Shown piece after piece: positions 47,087-55,208 of a stretch of DNA of 64,000 bases. The position numbers and the translations under genes are program-made. Source of the stretch: Umezawaea sp049997955 (lineage in GTDB: Bacteria; Actinomycetota; Actinomycetes; Mycobacteriales; Pseudonocardiaceae); the NCBI GenBank assembly GCA_049997955.1, contig JAEBDY010000001.1, forward strand, positions 248,001 through 312,000, written 5' to 3'. How positions within the stretch are numbered: position 1 is the stretch's first letter; each line of letters opens with the position of its first letter. Under the pieces are notes generated by a model. It did no database searches. It was not told the origin of the DNA and saw nothing but the letters and a program-made list of their open reading frames with translations.

Positions 47087-48637
47087 ATGAGGAACGCACT
47101 CGCCTTCCTGCGCAACACGTGGCGCGGTCTCACCGCCATGCGCACGGCGCTGACACTCCTGTTCCTGCTCGCGCTCGGCGCGCTGCCCGGAGCGCTGCTG
47201 CCGCAGCGGTCGCTGAACTCGCTCGAGGTGGACGAGTTCATCGCCGACAACGGCTGGTGGGGCCGCCTGCTCGACCGGGGCGGGTTCTTCGCCGTGTACG
47301 GCAGCCCCTGGTTCTCCGCGATCTACGTGCTGCTCTTCGTGTCGCTGGTCGGCTGCCTGCTGCCGCGCCTCTGGGAGTACTTCGGCCAGATGCGGGCCAA
47401 GCCGGTGCTGACGCCCCGCAACCTGGCCCGGATGCCGCACCACGCCGACGCCCACGTCGACCGGGGCGTGGACGAGGTCGTCGCCGCCGCCCGCACCCGG
47501 CTCAAGGGCTGGCGCACGGTGGAGCGCGAGGAGGCCGACGGCGTCCGCACGATCAGCGCCGAGCGCGGCTACCTGCGCGAGGCGGGCAACCTGGCCTTCC
47601 ACTTCGCCCTGCTGGGGCTGCTGGTGGCGTTCGCGCTGGGCAAGATGTTCGGCTACGAGGGCCAGGTCATCGTCCAGGCGACCGGCAAGCAGTTCTGCAA
47701 CTCCGGCGTCTTCAACTTCGACTCGTTCCGGCCCGGTCTGCGGGTCGACGGCACCCAGCTCACCCCGTTCTGCGTGCGGGTCAACGACTTCAGCGCCTCC
47801 TACCTGGACAACGGGCAGGCGGAGAGCTTCCTCGCGAACATCGACTACCAGTCCGGCGAGGACCTCGACTCCGGCACCTGGCGGCCGTTCCCGCTGGAGG
47901 TCAACCACCCGCTGCGCACCGCGGGCGACCGCCTCTACCTGCTGGGCCACGGCTACACGCCGAAGTTCACCGTCACGTTCCCCAACGGCGCCGTCCGGTC
48001 GGCCGAGGTGCAGTGGCGGCCGGTGGACCCGATCACGCTGCTGTCCGAGGGCGCGACGAAGTTCGACCCGCCGCAGATCACCGACTCCGAGGAGCGGCGC
48101 AAGAACCAGCTCGCCATCACCGGCCTGCTCGCACCGAGCGCGGTGTTCGACGGCACGCTGATGAGCTCGAACTTCCCCGCGCCGAACAAGCCCGCGGTGG
48201 CCGTCGACGTGTTCCGCGGCGACCTCGGCACCGACTCCGGCCGCGGCCAGTCGATCTTCTCGATCGACCGGTCCATGGTGGACAAGGGGCGGCTCGCCAA
48301 GGTCGCGCGGGAGAACCTGGAGGTGGGCCAGGCGATCACGCTCGACGACGGCACGGTGATCCGCTTCGACGGCGTCACCGACTGGGTGTCGCTCCAGGTG
48401 TCCCACGATCCGACCCAGGTCTACGTGCTGGTGTTCTCGATGCTGATGGTCGCCGGTCTGGGCGTCTCGCTCGCGATCCGCCGCCGCCGCGTGTGGGTGC
48501 GGGTGGCCCCCCAACCGGACGGGCGTACTTTCATCGAGGTGGGCGGGCTCGCGCGCACCGACCAGGCGGGCTACGGCGGGGAGTTCACCGGGCTGTCCCG
48601 CGACCTGCTCGCCGCTGGTCAGGACAAGGAGATCTGA
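47087..48637 (+). CDS. resB: Cytochrome c biogenesis protein ResB (CcsB-type)
   Basis: A 516-residue component of the system II heme-attachment complex. It has three N-terminal helices (MRTALTLLFLLALGALPGAL; FSAIYVLLFVSLVGCLL; LAFHFALLGLLVAFALG), a large extracytoplasmic domain of about 290 residues, and a final helix near VYVLVFSMLMVAGLGVSLAI. This is the ResB topology. ATG 47087 follows the ccdA stop directly and its own stop overlaps the ccsA ATG, so the three are one operon. Confidence 0.93.
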   Translation: MRNALAFLRNTWRGLTAMRTALTLLFLLALGALPGALLPQRSLNSLEVDEFIADNGWWGRLLDRGGFFAVYGSPWFSAIYVLLFVSLVGCLLPRLWEYFGQMRAKPVLTPRNLARMPHHADAHVDRGVDEVVAAARTRLKGWRTVEREEADGVRTISAERGYLREAGNLAFHFALLGLLVAFALGKMFGYEGQVIVQATGKQFCNSGVFNFDSFRPGLRVDGTQLTPFCVRVNDFSASYLDNGQAESFLANIDYQSGEDLDSGTWRPFPLEVNHPLRTAGDRLYLLGHGYTPKFTVTFPNGAVRSAEVQWRPVDPITLLSEGATKFDPPQITDSEERRKNQLAITGLLAPSAVFDGTLMSSNFPAPNKPAVAVDVFRGDLGTDSGRGQSIFSIDRSMVDKGRLAKVARENLEVGQAITLDDGTVIRFDGVTDWVSLQVSHDPTQVYVLVFSMLMVAGLGVSLAIRRRRVWVRVAPQPDGRTFIEVGGLARTDQAGYGGEFTGLSRDLLAAGQDKEI

Positions 48638-49599
48638 TGCCGGTCAACGCAACGCTGGCGACCTACGGCGACTGGTTGTACAACAGCGCCGTCGGCGTCT
48701 ACCTCTTCGCGACGTTCCTCTACGTCTACGAGCAGGCCTTCGGCCGCGCGCCGGTCAAGGCGAAGGAACGCGACCTCGTCGTCGCGGGCGGCACGGGCGA
48801 CGGCTGGAAGCCCGGCCTGGTCGTGCCGTCGAAGCCGGAGCGGTCGCGGCCGGAGCGGTTCGGCCGCATGGCCGTCGCGCTGACCCTGCTCGGCGTCGTC
48901 TTCCACGTGGGCGCGCTGGTCCTGCGCGGGGTCGCGACCGGCCGTGCGCCCTGGGGCAACATGTACGAATACGGCGCGCTGCTGACGCTGGCGGCGGTGG
49001 TGACGTGGCTCGTGCTGCTGCGGTCGTTCCCCGTCCGCAGGCTCGGCGGGTTCGTCCTGGTCCCGGTCCTCATCCTGATGTTCCTCGGCGGCACCGCGCT
49101 CTACGCGCCCGCCGCGCCCGTCCAGCCCGCGCTCCAGTCGTACTGGCTGGTCATCCACGTCTCGGTCATCTCGATCTCCGCGGGCATGCTGCTGGTGCCC
49201 GGCGTCGCGAGCCTGCTCTACCTGGTGAAGTCGACCAACGACCGCAAGCCCGAGAGCTTCACCAGGTTCGCGGCGAGGCTGCCCGCCGCCGACACGCTGG
49301 ACCGGCTCGCCTACCGCAGCACCGTGCTGGCGTTCCCGCTGTTCACCATCGGCATCGTGTTCGGCGCGATCTGGGCCGAGGCCGCGTGGGGCCGCTTCTG
49401 GGGCTGGGACCCGAAGGAGACCGTCGCGTTCGTCTCGTGGGTCGTCTACGCGGCCTACCTGCACGCCCGTGCGACCGCCGGGTGGCGCGGCGCGAACGCC
49501 GCGTGGATCAACACGCTCGGGTTCCTGCTGACCGTGTTCAACCTCTTCTTCATCAACTTGGTGAAGACCGGGTTGCATTCCTACGCGGGGATCGGCTGA
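48637..49599 (+). CDS. ccsA: Cytochrome c biogenesis protein CcsA (heme handling)
   Basis: A 320-residue membrane protein with about eight helices. The tryptophan-rich heme-binding WWD motif is RFWGWDPKETVAFVSW. Histidine candidates for heme ligation occur in YWLVIHVSVISIS and LVKTGLHSYAG, and in FHVGALVLRG. With ResB it delivers heme to exported apocytochromes. ATG 48637 overlaps the resB stop by one base (TGATG). Confidence 0.94.
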   Translation: MPVNATLATYGDWLYNSAVGVYLFATFLYVYEQAFGRAPVKAKERDLVVAGGTGDGWKPGLVVPSKPERSRPERFGRMAVALTLLGVVFHVGALVLRGVATGRAPWGNMYEYGALLTLAAVVTWLVLLRSFPVRRLGGFVLVPVLILMFLGGTALYAPAAPVQPALQSYWLVIHVSVISISAGMLLVPGVASLLYLVKSTNDRKPESFTRFAARLPAADTLDRLAYRSTVLAFPLFTIGIVFGAIWAEAAWGRFWGWDPKETVAFVSWVVYAAYLHARATAGWRGANAAWINTLGFLLTVFNLFFINLVKTGLHSYAGIG

Positions 49600-49720
49600 C
49601 CCCTGGCATCCGCCCAGGTGGGATGCCCACCCCCGTTAGTGGAACCTGTTGCTGCCGACTACCGTCCCAAGTGGGGGTCGGGGAGGTCTCGATCCGCTTG
49701 CTCAGGGGAGGACCCCAGCG

Positions 49721-51151
49721 GTGACTGGTCGCTACGAGGAGCCTGAGCCGCGGCACAACGTGTCATGGCAGCCGCAGCCCGCGGGCGCGGAGGGCCACAT
49801 GAACCAAACCAACCCGGCTCAGTCGGGCGCACACCAGGTCGACCCGACCCAGCAGGCGGGTGGCGGCCCCTCGGGTCAGCACACCGTCGGTGGCGGCCCC
49901 TCCGGCGCGCACCAGGTGGGCGGCGGCTCGTCCGGCTCCCACCAGGTCGGTGGGGGTCAGTCGGGTCAGCACAACGTGGGCGACGGGCTGTCCGGCAGGC
50001 ACAACGTGGGTGGCGGACCGTCGGGTCAGCACCCGGTCCAGGGCGTCCAGTCCGGTCGCTACCCCGTCGGCGGCGGTCCATCGGGCCCGTACCAGGTGGG
50101 TGGCGGGCTGTCCGGCGCGCACTACGTGGACCCGTCCCAGCAGCAGTACCAGGGGCAGGGCGCGTTCCCGAACAACTTCCCGCAGTCGCTGCCGCACCAG
50201 CACGCGCCGCACCCGCAGGCCCAGCACCAGCAGATGACCGCGCACGACATGTCGTCGCAGCGGCTCATCAAGCAGGAGAAGCGCCCACCGCAGACCGGGT
50301 GGCGCAAGGCCGTGCACACGATGAGCGGCGGCCTGGTCAACCTGGGCGAGAGCCCGTCGGACGTCCGGCGCCGCGAACTGATCACGCGGATCAACCAGCC
50401 GCTGCGCGGGTGCTACAAGATCGCGATGCTCAGCCTCAAGGGCGGGGTCGGCAAGACCACGACCACGGCCTCGCTGGGCTCGACGTTCTCGTCGCTGCGC
50501 GGCGACCGGGTCATCGCGGTCGACGCGAACCCCGACCGCGGCACGCTCGCGCTCAAGGTGCCCCGCGAGACCACCGCGACCGTGCGGCACCTGCTGCGCG
50601 ATGTGGCGAGGATCACCAAGTACAGCGACGTGCGCGCCTACACGTCGCAGAGCCCCAGCAGGCTGGAGGTGCTCGCCAGCGAGCAGGACCCGGCCGTGTC
50701 GGAGGCGTTCAGCGACCAGGACTACCTGCGCACGGTCGCGCTGCTGGAGCACTTCTACAACATCCTGCTCACCGACTGCGGCACCGGCCTCATGCACTCG
50801 GCGATGAAGGGCGTGCTCGACCAGGCCGACTCGCTGGTCCTCGTGTCGTCCGGCTCGGTCGACGGGGCGCAGACCTCGGCGGCCACGCTGGACTGGCTGG
50901 ACGCGCACGGCTACCGCGACCTCGTCACCAGGTCGATCGCGGTCATCAACTCGGTCCGGCCGGGTTCCGGCAAGGTCGACCTCGACCGGCTGGCGGCGCA
51001 CTTCGCGTCCCGCTGCCGCGCCGTGGTGATGATCCCGTTCGACCCGCACCTCGAAGAGGGCGCCGAAATCGAGCTCGACAAACTGGAGCCGGAGACCCGG
51101 CTCGCGCTGCTGGAGCTCGCCGCCACCGTGGCCGACGACTTCCCCAGCTAG
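49721..51151 (+). CDS. MinD/ParA-like ATPase with nine 10-residue repeats
   Basis: A 476-residue protein. Residues 47-136 are nine tandem copies of a 10-residue unit like GGGPSGQHNV (bases 49859-50128), within a 190-residue Gly/Gln/His-rich disordered region. The C-terminal half is a SIMIBI ATPase with Walker A LSLKGGVGKTTTTASLGSTF, VIAVDANPDRGTLA and ILLTDCGTG. The fold fits the ParA/MinD-like proteins associated with ESX-type loci and Rv0530 beside ccsA. Role unknown; regulated localisation is plausible. GTG 49721 has GGAGG nine bases upstream. Confidence 0.85.
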   Translation: MTGRYEEPEPRHNVSWQPQPAGAEGHMNQTNPAQSGAHQVDPTQQAGGGPSGQHTVGGGPSGAHQVGGGSSGSHQVGGGQSGQHNVGDGLSGRHNVGGGPSGQHPVQGVQSGRYPVGGGPSGPYQVGGGLSGAHYVDPSQQQYQGQGAFPNNFPQSLPHQHAPHPQAQHQQMTAHDMSSQRLIKQEKRPPQTGWRKAVHTMSGGLVNLGESPSDVRRRELITRINQPLRGCYKIAMLSLKGGVGKTTTTASLGSTFSSLRGDRVIAVDANPDRGTLALKVPRETTATVRHLLRDVARITKYSDVRAYTSQSPSRLEVLASEQDPAVSEAFSDQDYLRTVALLEHFYNILLTDCGTGLMHSAMKGVLDQADSLVLVSSGSVDGAQTSAATLDWLDAHGYRDLVTRSIAVINSVRPGSGKVDLDRLAAHFASRCRAVVMIPFDPHLEEGAEIELDKLEPETRLALLELAATVADDFPS

Positions 51152-51162
51152 TCGACGTCCCG

Positions 51163-51210
51163 CACGAGCGTGGGCCCGTGGCGACTTCTCGCCACGGGCC
51201 CACGCTCGTG
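51163..51210. terminator. Perfect 22-bp hairpin between convergent genes
   Basis: Arms 51163-51184 and 51189-51210 pair over 22 bp without mismatch around the loop CTTC. It fills the gap between the ATPase stop (51151) and the stop of the minus-strand small membrane protein (51212). Confidence 0.85.
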
Positions 51211-51211
51211 A

Positions 51212-51397
51212 TCAGGAGTCTTTGCCCTCTTCAGGGCGGCGTTTCGTCTGCTCACCGAGCTTCCGGAGGAAGTCCGGGTCGTCGTCGGGCGCGATGACCC
51301 GACCGGATTGGGAGGTTTCGAGCCTGCCAGGCCCGAACGCCTTCCAGAGCAGCATGAAAACGGTGAGCGCACCGATCGCCGCGAACACGTACAGCAT
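51212..51397 (-). CDS. Small single-helix membrane protein
   Basis: A 61-residue protein: N-terminal helix MLYVFAAIGALTVFMLLWKA, then a polar tail with DDDPDFLRKLGEQ and many charged residues. ATG 51397 is preferred over ATG 51418 because a near-perfect ribosome-binding site (AAAGGAGGT) lies between them, seven to eight bases ahead of 51397. No known domain. Confidence 0.75.
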   Translation of the reverse strand: MLYVFAAIGALTVFMLLWKAFGPGRLETSQSGRVIAPDDDPDFLRKLGEQTKRRPEEGKDS

Positions 51398-51455
51398 GGT
51401 CGCCACCTCCTTTGCCACGACATTACTCGTGCTTAGGAGTACGTACGGGACGCGT

Positions 51456-51686
51456 TCAGTGGCGCACCGGCTCGGTGGCTTCGGTGGTGAGCTCGGAGAG
51501 CAGCGCCTGGACCTCGGACTCCCGGAACCGGCGGTGGCCCCCGGGGGTGCGGATCGAACCGATCCGGCCCGCGGTGGCCCAGCGGGTCACCGTTTTCGGG
51601 TCGACGCGGAAGAGGTTGGCGACCTCACCTGGCGTGAGCAGCCGTTCCGGGCCGCTTTGACGACTTACCTGCATGGACGCGGTCAC
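51456..51686 (-). CDS. bldC: Developmental transcriptional regulator BldC
   Basis: A 76-residue MerR-like winged helix protein. LLTPGEVANLFRVDPKTVTR, then WATAGRIGSIRTPGGHRRFR, and ESEVQALLSEL are almost the Streptomyces BldC sequence, which binds head-to-tail on direct repeats and holds off sporulation genes during vegetative growth. GTG 51686 is chosen since GAGGAGG lies six bases upstream. It is divergent from an Lrp-type regulator. Together with bldN and the rsbN-like gene it indicates a differentiating life cycle. Confidence 0.92.
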   Translation of the reverse strand: MTASMQVSRQSGPERLLTPGEVANLFRVDPKTVTRWATAGRIGSIRTPGGHRRFRESEVQALLSELTTEATEPVRH

Positions 51687-51818
51687 GATCGTCCTCCTCA
51701 GATCAGACTTACCGCCCGCATCGTGGCATCTCACCCGTCAGGTACTCGAACACTTGGGTGATGGTAAAGAGGGAGTAAGGGACGAAGTTCGCGGTTCGGA
51801 CATCGCGCGGGTTGGGCC

Positions 51819-51824
51819 TAGGCT
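51819..51824 (+). promoter_or_regulatory. Leaderless -10 box of the Lrp-type gene
   Basis: TAGGCT ends seven bases before GTG 51832. Confidence 0.6.
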
Positions 51825-51831
51825 TGCGCGC

Positions 51832-52308
51832 GTGGACGCCCTTGATCGACAAATCATCGCCGCGCTGCGCGAGAACGGTCGCGCCACCTACGCCGACCTG
51901 GGCCGGAAGGTGGGGCTCTCGGCGTCGGCCGTGCACGAGCGGGTCGGCAAGCTCGAAGCCACCGGCGTGATCGTCGGTTACCACGCCGTCGTGGACCCCA
52001 GCGCCGTCGGCCTGGGCGTGACCGCGCTGGTCGGCATCCACCCGACGGACACGGCCGATGACGACGACGTGGCCCTCGAACTGGCCGGGCTGATCGAGGT
52101 CGAGTCCTGCTACCGGGTCGCGGGGGACGAGTCCTTCATAGTGAAGGTGCGGGTCGCCACCGTGGACGACCTCGAACGGGCGCTGGGCCGCCTCCGCCGG
52201 ATCGCCGGTGTGGCGAGGACCAGGACGACCGTCGTGCTGTCCACGCGGTTCGAGGGGCGGCCGAACACCTCGGACGCGGCGTTCGAACCCGGCGACGGCG
52301 GGGCGTAG
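51832..52308 (+). CDS. Lrp/AsnC family transcriptional regulator
   Basis: A 158-residue regulator. The N-terminal helix-turn-helix is LDRQIIAALRENGRATYADL through SASAVHERVGKLEATGVIVG. The C-terminal RAM ligand-binding domain (GLGVTALVGIHPT to CYRVAGDESFIVKVRVATVD) usually binds an amino acid. The ligand is unknown. GTG 51832 is supported by the leaderless -10 box. The product starts VDALDRQ, standard for the family. Confidence 0.9.
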   Translation: MDALDRQIIAALRENGRATYADLGRKVGLSASAVHERVGKLEATGVIVGYHAVVDPSAVGLGVTALVGIHPTDTADDDDVALELAGLIEVESCYRVAGDESFIVKVRVATVDDLERALGRLRRIAGVARTRTTVVLSTRFEGRPNTSDAAFEPGDGGA

Positions 52309-52311
52309 CGT
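52306..52311 (+). promoter_or_regulatory. -10 box of the DUF4229 gene
   Basis: TAGCGT overlaps the stop codon of the Lrp gene and ends eight bases before GTG 52320. Confidence 0.5.
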
Positions 52312-52319
52312 GGGCAACC

Positions 52320-52595
52320 GTGCACCTGGGTAGAGATGTGACGCTGTACGTGCTGGCGCGGCTGGGCATGGTCGCGGTGGTCATGGCGCTGCTCATGCTC
52401 GTCAACGTTCCACTGCTGGTCGCCATGGCCGTCGGGGTCGTCGTCGCCCTGCCGCTGTCGCTGTTCCTGTTCCGGGGCATGCGCGGCCGCGTCGCCGAGG
52501 GCCTCAACGAGCGCGGAGCGGTCCGCCGCGCCGAACGCGAGCGCCTCCGCGCCCAGCTCCGCGGCGAGAACCCCACGGACGCCTCGGCCGCCTAG
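52320..52595 (+). CDS. DUF4229 small membrane protein
   Basis: A 91-residue protein with two hydrophobic helices (LYVLARLGMVAVVMALLMLV; LLVAMAVGVVVALPLSLFLF) and a strongly charged, Arg/Glu-rich cytoplasmic tail that looks helical (NERGAVRRAERERLRAQLRG). This matches DUF4229, common near menaquinone genes in actinobacteria. GTG 52320 is the start; GTG 52338 is possible. Confidence 0.78.
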   Translation: MHLGRDVTLYVLARLGMVAVVMALLMLVNVPLLVAMAVGVVVALPLSLFLFRGMRGRVAEGLNERGAVRRAERERLRAQLRGENPTDASAA

Positions 52596-52635
52596 GAGTT
52601 CTCCGCCTCGCGCGAAGCGCCGCGAGTCACGTCCC

Positions 52636-53622
52636 TCACCCGGACGACCCGAACGTCTTCACCGCCTCGTCGGCCGAGCGGTGCAGCACGTCCACCATCT
52701 CCACCGCGTCCAGCCAGTGCTCCGGGATCGCCTCCACGCCGTCGCGCGCGCCCAGGATGTTGCCGCAGATGGACCCGGTCGAGTCGCTGTCGCCGGAGAT
52801 GTTCACCGCGAGCAGCAGCCCGTCGGCCAACGAGTCGGCGCTCAACGCCGCCAGCAGGCCGATCGCCAGCGCCTCCTCGCCGACCCAGCCGCCGCCGAAC
52901 AGGGTCTCGATCAGCTCCGGCGTCGGCCGCTTGCCGCGGGTGCCCAGCCGCACGGCCAGGTCCAGCAGTTCCAGCTGCTCCTCGTGCTCGTCCCAGCGGA
53001 TCAGCTCGCCGCGCGCCTCGGCCGTGGCCTCCAGCAGCGACGCGCCCGCCAGGAGTTGCTGCACGATCACCGCGAGCACGCCAGCGGACAGGAAGCCGCT
53101 GGGGTGGCCGTGGGTCACCGCCGCCGTGCCCGCGGCCAGCGCGAACACCTCGTCGATGTCCTCGGACCACAGCGCGGCGGGCGCCGCCCGCATCACGCCG
53201 CCGCAGCCCTTCGAGTTGTTGATGTGGTCGCTGGTCGTGCCGAAGGCGTCCTTGTCGTACAGGGCGCTCAGGCAGGTCGTGCCGGGCGCGCGTTGGGAGA
53301 ACATCGCGGGCTCGTCCAGCAGCCAGCCCTCGGGTCTCACGGCCGGGCCGCCCTGGGTGTGCAGCCAGCGCCCGTACGCCGCTCGCACGTCCCACAGCGG
53401 GTCGGTGCCGTGCCTGCGGGCGATCACCAGGCCTTCGAGGGTGAAGAGGGTCATCTGGGTGTCGTCCGTGATGGCGCCGAGCTTGCCGTACGCGGGGGCG
53501 AAGTCGGTGAGGCCGCTGGGGCCGAAGCGGGCGCGGATGGCGTCCATGTGCTCGAACTCGATGGCGGCGCCGAGGGCGTCGCCCACCGCGCCTGCGAGAA
53601 GTGACCCGCGAAACTTGTCCAC
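52636..53622 (-). CDS. ADP-ribosylglycohydrolase family protein
   Basis: A 328-residue all-helical enzyme that removes ADP-ribose from proteins or related acceptors using two Mg ions. The N-terminal segment is FRGSLLAGAVGDALGAAIEF, the first metal motif is AITDDTQMTLFT, and the second is NISGDSDSTGSICGNILGA. Both Mg-binding clusters are intact, so it should be active. No partner ADP-ribosyltransferase is visible nearby. GTG 53622 lies 33 bases from the divergent cysteine-synthase-like gene. Confidence 0.93.
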   Translation of the reverse strand: MDKFRGSLLAGAVGDALGAAIEFEHMDAIRARFGPSGLTDFAPAYGKLGAITDDTQMTLFTLEGLVIARRHGTDPLWDVRAAYGRWLHTQGGPAVRPEGWLLDEPAMFSQRAPGTTCLSALYDKDAFGTTSDHINNSKGCGGVMRAAPAALWSEDIDEVFALAAGTAAVTHGHPSGFLSAGVLAVIVQQLLAGASLLEATAEARGELIRWDEHEEQLELLDLAVRLGTRGKRPTPELIETLFGGGWVGEEALAIGLLAALSADSLADGLLLAVNISGDSDSTGSICGNILGARDGVEAIPEHWLDAVEMVDVLHRSADEAVKTFGSSG

Positions 53623-53644
53623 GGCGGACCAGTGTCCTCGAAGT

Positions 53645-53650
53645 TATCGT
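53645..53650 (+). promoter_or_regulatory. Leaderless -10 box of the cysteine-synthase-like gene
   Basis: TATCGT ends five bases before GTG 53656, inside the 33-base divergent gap. Confidence 0.55.
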
Positions 53651-53655
53651 GCGCC

Positions 53656-54747
53656 GTGACCACTTCTTCCCTAGACCGGTGTTGCAGCCGCACCAGGGAC
53701 TGGGTCCGCGAGGCCGTCCGGATCATCGAGGCCGACGCGAACCGCAGTGCCGACACGCACCTGCTCCACTTCCCGCTGCCCCTGGAGTGGGGGATCGACC
53801 TGTACCTGAAGGACGAGTCCACCCACCCGACCGGTTCGCTGAAGCACCGCCTCGCCCGGTCGCTGTTCCTCTACGCGATCTGCAACGGGTGGGTCGTCGG
53901 CGGCACGCCGGTCATCGAGGCCTCGTCGGGCTCGACGGCCGTGTCGGAGGCGTACTTCGCCCGGCTGCTGGGGCTCCCGTTCATCGCGGTCATGCCCCGC
54001 TCGACCAGTCCCGAGAAGATCACCCTGATCGAGCGCCAGGGCGGCAAGTGCCACTTCGTGGACGAGCCGGGCGCCATCTACGACGAGTCGCGCCGCCTCG
54101 CCACCGAGCTGAACGGTCACTACATGGACCAGTTCACGCACGCCGAGCGCGCCACCGACTGGCGGGGCAACAACAACATCGCCGAGTCGATCTTCCAGCA
54201 GATGGAGCTGGAGGCGTCGCCGGAGCCGGACTGGGTCGTGGTCGGCGCGGGCACCGGCGGCACCAGCGCGACCATCGGCCGCTTCATCCACTACCGCAGG
54301 CTGAAGACCCGCCTCGCCGTCGTGGACCCGGAGAACTCGGTGTTCTTCGACGCGTGGCGGGAGGGCGACCCGACCGTGGTCGGCACCCGCGGCTCCCGCA
54401 TCGAGGGCATCGGCCGGGGGCGCGTCGAGCCGTCGTTCATCGGCCAGGTCATCGACCGGATGATCAAGGTGCCGGACGCCGCGTCCATCGCCGTCATCCG
54501 GCACGTCGAGACCGTGCTCGGCCGCCGGGTCGGCGGCTCGACCGGCACGAACCTGTGGGGCGCGTTCCAGATCATCGCCGAGATGCGGGCGTCGCGGGCG
54601 CGCGGCAGCGTCGTCACGCTGCTCTGCGACGGCGGTGAGCGGTACGCCAACACCTACTACGACGACAAGTGGGTGGCCGCGCAGGACATGGACCTGGCCC
54701 CCCACCTGAAGAGGTTGAAGAAGTTCCGCCGCACTGGTGCGTGGTAG
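53656..54747 (+). CDS. PLP-dependent cysteine synthase family protein (Cds1-like desulfhydrase)
   Basis: A 363-residue fold-type II PLP enzyme. HPTGSLKHRLARSLF contains the Schiff-base Lys, EASSGSTAVSEAYFARLLG the phosphate-side loop, GAGTGGTSATIGRF the PLP phosphate-binding glycines, and LLCDGGERYANTYY the end. It resembles mycobacterial Rv3684 (Cds1), which makes hydrogen sulfide from cysteine, more than CysK/CysM. GTG 53656 is supported by the adjacent -10 box. A hairpin terminator follows. Confidence 0.87.
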   Translation: MTTSSLDRCCSRTRDWVREAVRIIEADANRSADTHLLHFPLPLEWGIDLYLKDESTHPTGSLKHRLARSLFLYAICNGWVVGGTPVIEASSGSTAVSEAYFARLLGLPFIAVMPRSTSPEKITLIERQGGKCHFVDEPGAIYDESRRLATELNGHYMDQFTHAERATDWRGNNNIAESIFQQMELEASPEPDWVVVGAGTGGTSATIGRFIHYRRLKTRLAVVDPENSVFFDAWREGDPTVVGTRGSRIEGIGRGRVEPSFIGQVIDRMIKVPDAASIAVIRHVETVLGRRVGGSTGTNLWGAFQIIAEMRASRARGSVVTLLCDGGERYANTYYDDKWVAAQDMDLAPHLKRLKKFRRTGAW

Positions 54748-54760
54748 CGGGGAACGGGAC

Positions 54761-54789
54761 GGACACCTGCTGCGTCGCAGCAGGTGTCC
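54761..54789 (+). terminator. Hairpin terminator after the Cds1-like gene
   Basis: GGACACCTGCTGC (54761-54773) pairs perfectly with 54777-54789 around a 3-base loop. Confidence 0.75.
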
Positions 54790-54808
54790 AGTCGGAAGGG
54801 GATGCTCG

Positions 54809-55207
54809 GTGAGGTGGCGGACCGCGGAGGTGCTGGCGGCTGAGGACGTGTTGGCCAGGTCGATCACCGAGGCCGAGAAGTCCATGCGCCAGGCGGAGAA
54901 GCTGCGCGCGGCGGGCCGCGAACCGTCGGCGGAGGACATCCGCCGGGTGATCGCGTTCGCCAAGTCGCCTGCCGCGTCGATGGCGCTGCAGGCGTTGCAG
55001 CGCCGGATCGCGGGCGGTCACCTGAGCTGGCGGCAGGTCCTCGGTGGCGAAGCGGGCCACGACGGCGGCGTGCGCGCGGCACTCGACGCCGACCGCGAGA
55101 ACATCGCCGCCCTGTGCCTCGGCGAGGCGCCCGCCCCGCCCCCGCCCGTGCGGCGGCGCGACGATGACGACGACGAGCAGGTGTCGATCACCGAGGACGC
55201 CTGGTAG
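54809..55207 (+). CDS. Hypothetical protein with acidic C-terminus
   Basis: A 132-residue soluble protein without a recognised domain. It is mainly helical (AEDVLARSITEAEKSMRQAE; SAEDIRRVIAFAKSPAASMA), with a Pro-rich linker (APAPPPPVRRR) and the acidic ending DDDDDEQVSITEDAW. GTG 54809 has GGAAGGGG a few bases upstream. It converges on menA with one base between stops. Confidence 0.6.
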   Translation: MRWRTAEVLAAEDVLARSITEAEKSMRQAEKLRAAGREPSAEDIRRVIAFAKSPAASMALQALQRRIAGGHLSWRQVLGGEAGHDGGVRAALDADRENIAALCLGEAPAPPPPVRRRDDDDDEQVSITEDAW

Positions 55208-55208
55208 G

